DNA of 55,533 nucleotides from Betaproteobacteria bacterium (lineage in GTDB: Bacteria; Pseudomonadota; Gammaproteobacteria; Burkholderiales; SG8-39): positions 1 through 55,533 of the forward strand of contig VBBY01000046.1 of assembly GCA_005881595.1 (NCBI GenBank). Reading direction: 5' to 3'. The notes below the pieces were generated by a model. The model did not search any database and had not been told where the DNA came from. It saw only the letters and a list, made by a program, of their open reading frames with translations. The stretch's first letter is position 1. Every line of letters starts with the position of its first letter. Shown in pieces: positions 38,154 through 45,028 of the stretch. The position numbers and the translations under genes were made by a program.

Positions 38154-39932
38154 GTGTTCGACGTCAAAACTTTCGTCGCCGGGCTGCCGAATCTGCCCGG
38201 CGTTTACAGGATGCTCGGCGCGCGGGGCGAGGCGCTCTATGTCGGCAAGGCGAGGGACCTGAAGAAGCGCGTCGGCTCGTATTTCCACAAGCAGGCCTCG
38301 AGCCCGCGCATCCAGATGATGCTGTCGCAGGTTGCCAGCATCGAGGTGACGGCGAGCCGTTCCGAGGGCGAGGCGCTGCTGCTCGAGAACAACCTCATCA
38401 AGAGCCTCGCGCCGCGCTACAACATCCTGTTCCGCGACGACAAGTCCTATCCGTACCTGACCGTCACCGGGCACGAGTTCCCGCGGCTCGGATTCCACCG
38501 CGGCGCGAAGGACCGGCAGAACCGCTACTTCGGCCCGTTTCCGCACGCCTACGCGGTGCGCGAGAGCATCCAGCTCCTGCAACGCGTGTTCCGCCTGCGC
38601 ACCTGCGAGGACACGGTGTTCGAGAACCGCTCGCGCCCCTGCCTGCTGCACCAGATCCACCGCTGCACCGCGCCTTGCACCGGCCTGATCTCGGCCGGGC
38701 AGTACGCCGAGGACGTGGCGAACGCGGTGCTGTTCCTCGAGGGGCGCGAGGACGACGTGATCCGCGGCCTGAGCGACAAGATGAGCGCCGCCGCCGACGC
38801 GCAGCACTACGAAAAGGCGGCCGCGTATCGCGACCAGGTCCGCGCGCTGTCACGGGTGCAGGCGCGCCAGTACGTCGAATCCAACCGCGGCGTTGACGCC
38901 GACGTCGTCGCCTGCGCCATCGAGGGCGGCATCGCCTGCGTCAACCTGGTGATGATCCGCGGCGGCCGGCACGTCGGCGACCGCAGCTTCTTCCCCTCGA
39001 ATGCCGAGGGTGCGACCCCCGGCGAGGTAGTGGCTGCGTTTCTGGAGCAGCATTATCTCGACCAGCCGCTGCCGGCGCTGGTCGTGACAAGCGAACCGGT
39101 GGAGCTTGAAAATGCGAATGTCGTAAACCCCTCTCACGGCGAACGCCGCGTCTGGCTTGAAATGGCGTGCAAGAACGCCGAGCTGGCGATCGGCCAGCGC
39201 GTGCGCGACCGTGCCACGCAGGAAGGGCGGCTGCAGGCGCTGCGCGAGGCGCTGGGGCTGCCCGAGAGCGTGCAGCGCATCGAATGCTTCGACATCAGCC
39301 ACACGATGGGTGAAGCGACGGTGGCCGCGTGCGTGGTCTACGACCGCCAGCAGATGCAGAAATCGGAATACCGCCGCTTCAACATCCACGACGTCACGCC
39401 GGGCGACGACTACGCGGCGATGCGCCAGGTGCTCTCGCGGCGCTACGAGCGCGTCAACGCGGAGGCGGGCAAGATCCCGGACCTGGTGCTGATCGACGGC
39501 GGCAAGGGCCAGGTGTCCGCCGCCAAGGCGGCCATGGTCGAGCTGGGGATGAACGACATCGCGGTAGTCGGGATCGCCAAGGGCCCCGAACGCAAGCCCG
39601 GGCTCGAGGAGCTGATCATCGAATCCGAGGCGCGCACGCTGCAGCTCCCGCCCTCGCATCCCGGCCTGCACCTGATCCAGGCGATCCGCGACGAAGCGCA
39701 TCGCTTCGCCATCGTCGGGCACCGGGCGAGGCGCGGCAAGGCGCGCATGCGCTCGATGCTGAACGAGATTCCCGGCATCGGCGCCAAGCGCCGCCAGGCG
39801 CTGATCGAGCACTTCGGCGGCCTGCGCGGCGTGCAGGCGGCGGCCATCGACGACATCGCGAAAGTCGAGGGGATCAGCCGGCCGCTCGCCGAGCGCATCT
39901 ACCGGCACCTGCACGAGTCGGCGAGCCCGTGA
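38154..39932 (+). CDS. uvrC: excinuclease ABC subunit C
   Basis: Dual-incision nuclease of nucleotide excision repair. 592 residues from the GTG at 38154 (MFDVKTFVAGLPNLPGVYRML). The N-terminal GIY-YIG nuclease includes GVYRML and ALYVGKA; the UVR domain is DAQHYEKAAAYRDQ; the RNase H-like C-terminal nuclease contains ECFDISHTMG and LIDGGKGQ; two helix-hairpin-helix motifs end the protein (EIPGIGAKRRQALIEHFGG). The frame continues upstream through efp antisense, which is a shadow. It overlaps pgsA by one base (TGATG). Confidence 0.97.
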   Translation: MFDVKTFVAGLPNLPGVYRMLGARGEALYVGKARDLKKRVGSYFHKQASSPRIQMMLSQVASIEVTASRSEGEALLLENNLIKSLAPRYNILFRDDKSYPYLTVTGHEFPRLGFHRGAKDRQNRYFGPFPHAYAVRESIQLLQRVFRLRTCEDTVFENRSRPCLLHQIHRCTAPCTGLISAGQYAEDVANAVLFLEGREDDVIRGLSDKMSAAADAQHYEKAAAYRDQVRALSRVQARQYVESNRGVDADVVACAIEGGIACVNLVMIRGGRHVGDRSFFPSNAEGATPGEVVAAFLEQHYLDQPLPALVVTSEPVELENANVVNPSHGERRVWLEMACKNAELAIGQRVRDRATQEGRLQALREALGLPESVQRIECFDISHTMGEATVAACVVYDRQQMQKSEYRRFNIHDVTPGDDYAAMRQVLSRRYERVNAEAGKIPDLVLIDGGKGQVSAAKAAMVELGMNDIAVVGIAKGPERKPGLEELIIESEARTLQLPPSHPGLHLIQAIRDEAHRFAIVGHRARRGKARMRSMLNEIPGIGAKRRQALIEHFGGLRGVQAAAIDDIAKVEGISRPLAERIYRHLHESASP

Positions 39933-40507
39933 TGCCGCTCAACGTCCCGAACCTGATCACGCTGTCGCGCATCATCCTGATTCCGCTGATCATCGCCATT
40001 TTCTACGTGCCTGATGATTGGCTTTCCTTTTCCGGCAAGAACATGACCGCCACCGCGATCTTCATCTTTGCCGCGGTGACCGATTGGCTGGATGGCTACC
40101 TCGCGCGCAAGCTCAACCAGATGTCGGCTTTCGGCGCCTTTCTCGACCCGGTCGCCGACAAGCTGATCGTCGTCGGTGCACTTTTGGTTCTACTTTATCT
40201 AAGACGGGTGGAAATGCTGGTCGCGCTCATCATCGTTGGCCGCGAGATCGCGATCTCCGCGCTGCGCGAGTGGATGGCGAAAGTCGGGCAGGCGAAGAGC
40301 GTCGCCGTGGCGTTCATCGGCAAGCTCAAGACGCTCAGCCAGATGATCGCGATCCCGCTGCTGCTTCTCGATAACGATGACCTGCTCGGCCTGGTGGACT
40401 GCTCGGTGCTCGGCACCATCCTCATCAACGTCGCCGCGGTGCTGACCGTGGTGTCGATGCTTTACTACCTGCGCAAGGCTCTGCCGTATGCGTCCGCGCG
40501 CGGTTGA
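39932..40507 (+). CDS. pgsA: phosphatidylglycerophosphate synthase
   Basis: Integral membrane CDP-alcohol phosphatidyltransferase that makes phosphatidylglycerophosphate from CDP-diacylglycerol and glycerol 3-phosphate. 191 residues with about five transmembrane segments. The signature D-x2-D-G-x2-A-R-x8-G-x3-D-x3-D is present as DWLDGYLARKL...GAFLDPVADK (residues 50-72). Position directly after uvrC is conserved in proteobacteria. Confidence 0.95.
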   Translation: MPLNVPNLITLSRIILIPLIIAIFYVPDDWLSFSGKNMTATAIFIFAAVTDWLDGYLARKLNQMSAFGAFLDPVADKLIVVGALLVLLYLRRVEMLVALIIVGREIAISALREWMAKVGQAKSVAVAFIGKLKTLSQMIAIPLLLLDNDDLLGLVDCSVLGTILINVAAVLTVVSMLYYLRKALPYASARG

Positions 40508-40532
40508 GGCGGGAATGGCGAGGCCTTATAAT
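40504..40532 (+). promoter_or_regulatory. sigma-70 promoter for tRNA-Gly/tRNA-Cys
   Basis: TTGAGG (40504-40509), a 17-nt spacer and a perfect TATAAT (40527-40532) lie 17 nt upstream of tRNA-Gly. The -35 overlaps the pgsA stop codon. Confidence 0.75.
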
Positions 40533-40548
40533 TGCCCCTCCATCGGGC

Positions 40549-40624
40549 GCGGGAATAGCTCAGTTGGTAGAGCGCAACCTTGCCAAGGTTGAGGTCGCGA
40601 GTTCGAGACTCGTTTCCCGCTCCA
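40549..40624 (+). tRNA. tRNA-Gly (GCC)
   Basis: 76-nt tRNA with encoded CCA. Acceptor GCGGGAA pairs with TTCCCGC; the anticodon loop within CCTTGCCAAGG gives anticodon GCC; the T-arm contains GTTCGAGAC. It is 14 nt upstream of tRNA-Cys under a shared promoter. Confidence 0.97.
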
Positions 40625-40638
40625 TCTTTCTTGCCCTC

Positions 40639-40712
40639 GGCGGGATGGCAGAGTGGTCATGCAGCGGCCTGCAAAGCCGTGGACGCCGGTTCGATTCCGA
40701 CTCCCGCCTCCA
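40639..40712 (+). tRNA. tRNA-Cys (GCA)
   Basis: 74-nt tRNA with encoded CCA. Acceptor GGCGGGA pairs with TCCCGCC; anticodon GCA in GGCCTGCAAAGCC; T-loop GGTTCGATTCC. The Gly-Cys pair, here followed about 3 kb later by tRNA-Leu, is a familiar grouping after pgsA in proteobacteria. Confidence 0.97.
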
Positions 40713-40762
40713 AAAACCCCCCCGTAGCCGTTGACTGTTAGTATTCGGCGCAGGGGGGGATC

Positions 40763-41191
40763 ATGTCCTGTGCCCGATGCGGCGCAGTCGTCGCGCAAGG
40801 CTCCAATTTTTGTTCAACATGCGGCGCCCGCGTAGCTGCGGTCCTTCCTTCAGAGCCGCGCCGGGAGGATGAGCGATTGAGTTGGGAGGTCAGCCACGAA
40901 GCCGGGCTACCGCTAAAAGCATACTTCTATTGGAAGAAAAAGGATGGACGCCTCGTGCGGTCTGCCGAATTCACGCAGTCAGAGCTTGAAGTCGAGGTCG
41001 AGCGGCTGATTGAACACGGAGAAGATCCGACGCAATTCGTGCTCGCATTAAAGAAGCTCGCTGGTTCTCGGGGCTCCCGTGACGGCGACGAGCCGTCGGT
41101 CACCGCGCTCGAGGTCGGCGTCTTCCTCATCGCCCTGCTTATCGCGCTGGGCCTGGGTGCTCTGATCCTGGCTTTCCCGCCCAAGTGGTGA
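40763..41191 (+). CDS. zinc-ribbon membrane protein of unknown function
   Basis: A 142-residue protein. The N-terminus is a double-CxxC zinc ribbon (MSCARCGAVVAQGSNFCSTCG, Cys3, 6, 17 and 20). The middle (about 40-100) is a charged soluble domain with LPLKAYFYWKKKDGRLVRSAEF, and a single transmembrane helix closes the protein (EVGVFLIALLIALGLGALILAF). AGGGGGG stands just upstream of the ATG. Third-codon GC bias is weaker than in neighbours. Its last 144 nt are antisense to the extended 3' end of the azoreductase gene. Function unknown. Confidence 0.7.
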   Translation: MSCARCGAVVAQGSNFCSTCGARVAAVLPSEPRREDERLSWEVSHEAGLPLKAYFYWKKKDGRLVRSAEFTQSELEVEVERLIEHGEDPTQFVLALKKLAGSRGSRDGDEPSVTALEVGVFLIALLIALGLGALILAFPPKW

Positions 41192-41791
41192 TCCGAGAAG
41201 TTGGTCGATCTCGGCATGCGCGCGAGCGATGCCCTGCTGCTTGCTCGCTTCGCTGATCGCGAGGCCCTCGGCATAGACGAACTCGATGTCGTCCATTCCG
41301 AGAAATGCGAGGATGTCGCGAACATAGGGCGTCTGGGTGTCGCGCGAGGTTCCGGCGTACAGGCCGCCGCGCGCGCTGAAGACGTACACCTTCTTGCCCG
41401 TCAGCAGGCCGACCGCGCCCTTCTCGGTGTACCGGAAAGTAACGCCGGCGCGGGCAACGTGATCGAAATACGCCTTCAGGGTTGAAGGCAGGCCGAAGTT
41501 GTACATGGGCAGGCCGAGCACGACGACGTCGGCGCGCCCGAGCTCGTCGATCAGGGCGTCGGAATGCTCGATCACCGCCTGCTGCGCAGCGCTGCGCTCG
41601 CCGGGCTTGGCGAGGAACGCGCCGAAGCGCCCCGCGTCGAGGTGGGGGATAGGCTCGAGCGCGAGGTCGCGCACGATGACCTGCCCGTCCGGGTTCGACT
41701 CGCGCCAGGCGGCGATGAAACGCTCGGTGAGGCGGCTCGACTGGCCGCCCTCGGAGAAGATGCTCGACTTGATCTGCAGAAGGGTTTTCAT
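41048..41791 (-). CDS. azoR: FMN-dependent NAD(P)H azoreductase / quinone reductase
   Basis: Flavodoxin-fold enzyme performing two-electron reduction of quinones and azo compounds. 247 residues. The N-terminus KTLLQIKSSIFSEGGQSSRL, the FMN motif LPMYNFGLPSTLKAYFDHVARAGVTFRYTEKG and the SARGGLY motif are typical. The family is about 200 residues and should end near AHAEIDQLL (about residue 200); the remaining 45 or so hydrophilic residues read through into the antisense of the zinc-ribbon gene and are probably a stop-loss extension. It starts 2 nt after the pirin gene, so the pair is an operon. Confidence 0.9.
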   Translation of the reverse strand: MKTLLQIKSSIFSEGGQSSRLTERFIAAWRESNPDGQVIVRDLALEPIPHLDAGRFGAFLAKPGERSAAQQAVIEHSDALIDELGRADVVVLGLPMYNFGLPSTLKAYFDHVARAGVTFRYTEKGAVGLLTGKKVYVFSARGGLYAGTSRDTQTPYVRDILAFLGMDDIEFVYAEGLAISEASKQQGIARAHAEIDQLLGSPLGRESQDQSTQAQRDKQGDEEDADLERGDRRLVAVTGAPRTSELL

Positions 41792-41793
41792 GG

Positions 41794-42663
41794 CTATCTC
41801 GCTGGTTCGGGAGTCTTGCCCAGCCGGCCTCGGTGCAAGTCGGCGAAGGCTTGCCGGATCTCGCCCGGCGTGTTCATGACGAAAGGTCCGTAGCCGGCAA
41901 GCGGCTCGTCGATCGGCGCGCCGTTCATCACGAACAGCCTCGCGTCGGACGCCGCTTCAATCAGCACCTCGTCGCCCTCGCGATCGAGCACGACCAGCTC
42001 GGTTTCGCTCGCGCGCTCGTTGTTGACGACGATCCTGCCTTTGAGCACATACAGCGCGCCGCTGAAGCCGTCGCGCAAATTGAGCCGCACGCTGTGCCCG
42101 GCGCGCAGATTCACGTCGAGCAGGTTCACCGGGGTGAAGGTGCGCGCCGGCCCCTTTGCGCTGCCGAATCCGCCGGCGATGACGCGCACCAAGCCGCCGT
42201 CCCGCGGCAGGCTCACCGCCGGGATGTCGCGCGCGAGCAGCGTCTGGTAGCGCGGCGGGGTCATCTTCGATTTCGCCGGCAGGTTCACCCACAGCTGCAG
42301 CGCCTGGAAGCGCCCGCCGCGGCGCGTGAACTCGGGGCTGTGCATTTCCTTGTGCAGCAGGCCCGCGCCTGCGGTCATCCATTGCACGTCCCCGGACGCG
42401 ATGCGACCGCCGTTGCCGGCCGTATCCTCGTGGTCGACCTCGCCGTCGAGCACGACGGTGACCGTCTCGAAGCCGCGGTGCGGATGCCAGCCCACGCCGC
42501 GCGCCTTGTCGCTCGGCGCGAAGTCGGCCGGACCCGCATGGTCGAGCAGGAGGAACGGCGAGAGCTCCGGACGCTCCTGGTAATGGAACACCGTATGCAC
42601 CGGGAAGCCGTCGCCGACCCAGTGGCCTTCGCCTTGGCGATGAATGCTGAGGACGCTTTTCAT
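41794..42663 (-). CDS. pirin family protein
   Basis: Bicupin, quercetinase-like iron protein of 289 residues starting MKSVLSIHRQGEGHWVGDGFPVHTVF. The metal-binding cupin box is GWHPHRGFETVTVVLDGEVDHED (three His and one Glu ligands). The second cupin is C-terminal. Bacterial pirins are linked to quinone or flavonoid oxidation and redox stress, consistent with the co-transcribed azoreductase and the divergent LysR regulator. The ATG at 42663 has a weak ribosome binding site. Confidence 0.92.
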   Translation of the reverse strand: MKSVLSIHRQGEGHWVGDGFPVHTVFHYQERPELSPFLLLDHAGPADFAPSDKARGVGWHPHRGFETVTVVLDGEVDHEDTAGNGGRIASGDVQWMTAGAGLLHKEMHSPEFTRRGGRFQALQLWVNLPAKSKMTPPRYQTLLARDIPAVSLPRDGGLVRVIAGGFGSAKGPARTFTPVNLLDVNLRAGHSVRLNLRDGFSGALYVLKGRIVVNNERASETELVVLDREGDEVLIEAASDARLFVMNGAPIDEPLAGYGPFVMNTPGEIRQAFADLHRGRLGKTPEPAR

Positions 42664-42679
42664 GCCGATCAATATGGCA

Positions 42680-42705
42680 TTGAGCAGATAGATAAAAAAG
42701 CTCAA
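42680..42705. promoter_or_regulatory. inverted repeat in the pirin-LysR intergenic region
   Basis: TTGAGC (42680-42685) and GCTCAA (42700-42705) form a perfect 6-bp inverted repeat around a 14-nt A-rich spacer, midway between the divergent starts. Position and form fit a LysR-type operator controlling both directions. Confidence 0.5.
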
Positions 42706-42738
42706 AATATCGGTCAGTTCAATCCAATGATTAGATAG

Positions 42739-43677
42739 ATGCCGGAACCACGCATCCCCCTCGACCAATGGCGCGCCCTGGTCGCGGTCGTCGAAAAGGG
42801 CGGCTATGCCAAGGCCGCGGCAGCCCTCCACAAGAGCCAATCGTCGGTGACCTACCGGGTGCAGCAGCTCGAGTCCCAGCTCGGCGTGAAGGCGTTCAAG
42901 ATCGCCGGCCGCAGGGCCGAGCTCACGCCTACCGGCGAGCTGCTGTACCGGCGAGCGCGCTACCTCCTCGACGAGGCCGCCGCTCTCGAGCAGTCGGCGC
43001 AAAGGCTGTCGGCCGGCTGGGAGGCGGAAGTGCGCCTCGCGGTCGAGGTGATCTTCCCGACCTGGCTGCTGCTCGCCTGCCTCGATCGCCTGGGCAAGGA
43101 GAGCCCGCACACGCGCATCGAGCTGATCGAAGCGGTGCTCGGGCACCGCACCGATGCCCTCGCGCAGGGCCAGGCCGACCTCGCCATCTTCGGCAGCGTT
43201 CCGCCCGGCTTCCTCGGCGAGCCGCTGATGCGGCTGCGCTTCGTCCTCGCCGCGCATCCCGAGCATCCTCTGCACCAGCTCGCCCGCAAGCTCTCGCTGC
43301 GCGACCTGCGGCCTTATCGGCACCTGGTGGTGCGCGAGTCGAGCCCCGAGCGCGCCAGCGCCCCCTCGATGGAGACGACGCAGCGCTGGACGTTCAGCCA
43401 TCTCGCCACCTCGATCGAGGCGGCGCGCTCGGGCTATGGATTTGCATGGCTGCCGGAAGAAAAAATCCGGCAGGAGCTGGCGGCCGGCATGCTGAAGCCG
43501 CTTCCCATGCGAGAGGGCGGCGAACGCTTCGCCGAGCTCTACCTGATCTTCGCGGACCGGGAGCACGCCGGCCCCGCCACGCTGCGGCTGGCGGAGATCA
43601 TCCGCGAGGCGGTGGCGAGCGAGTGCAAGCGTTCCGCCTCGCAGCCGAAAACTCCGGCGCGGAAAAGCATCAATTAG
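42739..43677 (+). CDS. LysR family transcriptional regulator
   Basis: A 312-residue regulator: N-terminal winged helix-turn-helix (DQWRALVAVVEKGGYAKAAAALHKSQSSVTYRVQQLE, about residues 8-44) and a periplasmic-binding-protein-like effector domain (about 90-295). It is divergent from the pirin-azoreductase pair, 75 nt away, with an inverted repeat between, so it most likely controls that pair. The inducer is unknown; a quinone or phenolic is an inference from the neighbours. Confidence 0.93.
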   Translation: MPEPRIPLDQWRALVAVVEKGGYAKAAAALHKSQSSVTYRVQQLESQLGVKAFKIAGRRAELTPTGELLYRRARYLLDEAAALEQSAQRLSAGWEAEVRLAVEVIFPTWLLLACLDRLGKESPHTRIELIEAVLGHRTDALAQGQADLAIFGSVPPGFLGEPLMRLRFVLAAHPEHPLHQLARKLSLRDLRPYRHLVVRESSPERASAPSMETTQRWTFSHLATSIEAARSGYGFAWLPEEKIRQELAAGMLKPLPMREGGERFAELYLIFADREHAGPATLRLAEIIREAVASECKRSASQPKTPARKSIN

Positions 43678-43688
43678 AATCCCAGGCG

Positions 43689-43777
43689 GCCCGGGTGGTG
43701 AAACTGGTAGACACAGGGGACTTAAAATCCCCCGACCCTAACCGGTCGTGCCGGTTCGAGTCCGGCCCTGGGCACCA
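43689..43777 (+). tRNA. tRNA-Leu (TAA)
   Basis: 89-nt class II tRNA with a long variable arm and encoded CCA. Acceptor GCCCGGG pairs with CCTGGGC (one G-T pair); the anticodon loop CTTAAAA has anticodon TAA; T-loop GGTTCGAGTCC. A TAGAAT -10-like box sits at 43675-43680. Confidence 0.96.
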
Positions 43778-43782
43778 GGATC

Positions 43783-43807
43783 AAAAAAAAACCCGCCGAA
43801 GCGGGTT
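43783..43807 (-). terminator. strong intrinsic terminator for the minus-strand small genes
   Basis: On the minus strand AACCCGC-TTCG-GCGGGTT (43807-43790) is followed by seven further T. It has a 7-bp stem and the stable UUCG tetraloop, and lies 16 nt after the last small gene. On the plus strand no T tract follows, so it does not serve tRNA-Leu. Confidence 0.85.
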
Positions 43808-43823
43808 GGGCGCTAACGAGAGG

Positions 43824-44009
43824 TCAGCGCCAAAGCGATGACGTGAGGGCGATGATGCGGGCGGCTAGTCTTTGACGTAATGAGCTGGCGCCGCCGCAGG
43901 TTTGCCCGAGGTCCCGGCTGTAGGTACGCCAGGCTCTCATGACTTCATCAGCCGCCTTTGGATCGACGGCATAAGCGCCGACTACTTGACCGTTCTCAGC
44001 CGCGCGCAT
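43824..44009 (-). CDS. small protein of unknown function
   Basis: A 61-residue basic protein (MRAAENGQVVGAYAVDPKAADE..., ending ALTSSLWR) whose ATG overlaps the upstream gene's 3' end by 14 nt and whose stop lies just before a strong terminator. That position suggests it is translated in a two-gene unit, but there is no Shine-Dalgarno and I recognise no domain. Confidence 0.4.
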   Translation of the reverse strand: MRAAENGQVVGAYAVDPKAADEVMRAWRTYSRDLGQTCGGASSLRQRLAARIIALTSSLWR

Positions 44010-44298
44010 TGTGCGCGGCAGCCAGTGCCGCCCGGTTGAAGTTGCCGCTGAAATCCAGATCGTCCGCGCCGGGCTGCTCTACCGATTCGAGCAAGCCGAC
44101 CTGCTCAAGCTTGGAAAGCCACTCCAGGATATGTTCGTAGGGATGGTTGCGCAGACCGGCGCGGATCACGGCGACGTGCGTCCCGGTGCCGACTAGTTCA
44201 AGCACCCGCCGGTGTTCAGCTGGAACGTCAGCGCTCTGGCTCAAGGATGCCTGCTGGCCGGCGCGGGTGCGCCGGTAGATCCGCTCTGCTGGTTGCAT
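43996..44298 (-). CDS. small winged-helix-like protein
   Basis: A 100-residue protein from the ATG at 44298, chosen because GGAG lies 6 nt upstream; the frame extends to 44382 without such a site. The start MQPAERIYRRTRAGQQA and the middle HRRVLELVGTGTHVAVIRAGLR...ILEWLSKLEQVGLLESVE resemble small helix-turn-helix proteins I recall from betaproteobacteria, often of regulatory character. The target and function are unknown. Confidence 0.6.
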   Translation of the reverse strand: MQPAERIYRRTRAGQQASLSQSADVPAEHRRVLELVGTGTHVAVIRAGLRNHPYEHILEWLSKLEQVGLLESVEQPGADDLDFSGNFNRAALAAAHNARG

Positions 44299-44428
44299 GT
44301 CCGTCTCCACGAGTGAAACTGCCCTGATCCGCGGACCGAATGATCGCTGCTCTGCGCCCTGGAGGAAAGCGGGTTGAAACACTTTTACAAGGGCGGCGGG
44401 GCAGCCATGCCAGCTCTGTCAAACAATG

Positions 44429-45028
44429 TTATTGAAGCGAAGCGAGGTAGTGCCCGAGATCCTCGATGTCCTGGTCGCTCAGCGTGCGCGCCACGCTGGT
44501 CATGCTGCCCGCGTCGTTGGTCCGCACGCGACCCTTGAAGTCCCTGAGCTGCTTGACGATGTACTCGTAGTGCTGCCCAGCGACGCGCGGGATCTCGTTC
44601 TGGCCGGCGAAGCCGCCCAGGTGGCACATGGTGCATAGCGTCTCGTCCGCCTTGGCCTTGCCGCGCGCGGCGCGGGCTTCGTCGGGCTTGAACCCGGTGG
44701 GGCGCGGCTTCTGGGCGGCGAAGAACGCCGCGAGATCGAGCATCTCTTCTCGCGTCAGCGCTGCAGCCATGGGCGACATCTGCGGGTCCGCGCGGCGTGC
44801 CTCCTTGAAGTCGCGCAGCTCCAGGTAGAGGTAGCGCGAGGTCTGTCCCGCCAGGATCGGAAACAGCGGCAGCACCGAGTTGCCGTCCGGGCCGTGGCAG
44901 GCCACGCAGGCCTCGGCCTTCTTGCGCCCGGCCTCGATATCTTGGCCGGTCACTACTGCCGGGAGGACAGTCAGCGCAAAGAAAAAGGCCGCCCTTAGGC
45001 GGCCTTTACGAGCGAGAGGTTGGATCAG
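44429..45028 (-). CDS. diheme cytochrome c4-type protein
   Basis: Periplasmic electron carrier with two c-type hemes: CVACH at residues 41-45 and CTMCH at 132-136. Each half is a class I cytochrome domain, giving about 199 residues as in c4. There is no ATG, GTG or TTG in a suitable place; the signal peptide ([24 protein letters not shown]) requires a start upstream of it, and CTG at 45028 overlaps the dehydrogenase stop (CTGA). A perfect intrinsic terminator lies within the signal-peptide codons. It presumably accepts electrons from the adjacent PQQ dehydrogenase. Confidence 0.85.
   Translation of the reverse strand: MIQPLARKGRLRAAFFFALTVLPAVVTGQDIEAGRKKAEACVACHGPDGNSVLPLFPILAGQTSRYLYLELRDFKEARRADPQMSPMAAALTREEMLDLAAFFAAQKPRPTGFKPDEARAARGKAKADETLCTMCHLGGFAGQNEIPRVAGQHYEYIVKQLRDFKGRVRTNDAGSMTSVARTLSDQDIEDLGHYLASLQ
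44978..45007 (-). terminator. intrinsic terminator inside the cytochrome c4 signal-peptide codons
   Basis: On the minus strand AAAGGCCGCC (45007-44998) and GGCGGCCTTT (44993-44984) form a perfect 10-bp stem with a 4-nt loop, followed by TTCTTT. It begins 18 nt after the dehydrogenase stop and would limit expression of the cytochrome relative to the dehydrogenase. Confidence 0.8.

Noticed and set aside
41833-42738. 301-residue plus-strand open frame antisense to the pirin gene
   Set aside because: The pirin cupin motifs on the opposite strand are clear, and the LysR gene starts just after; this frame has no recognisable content.
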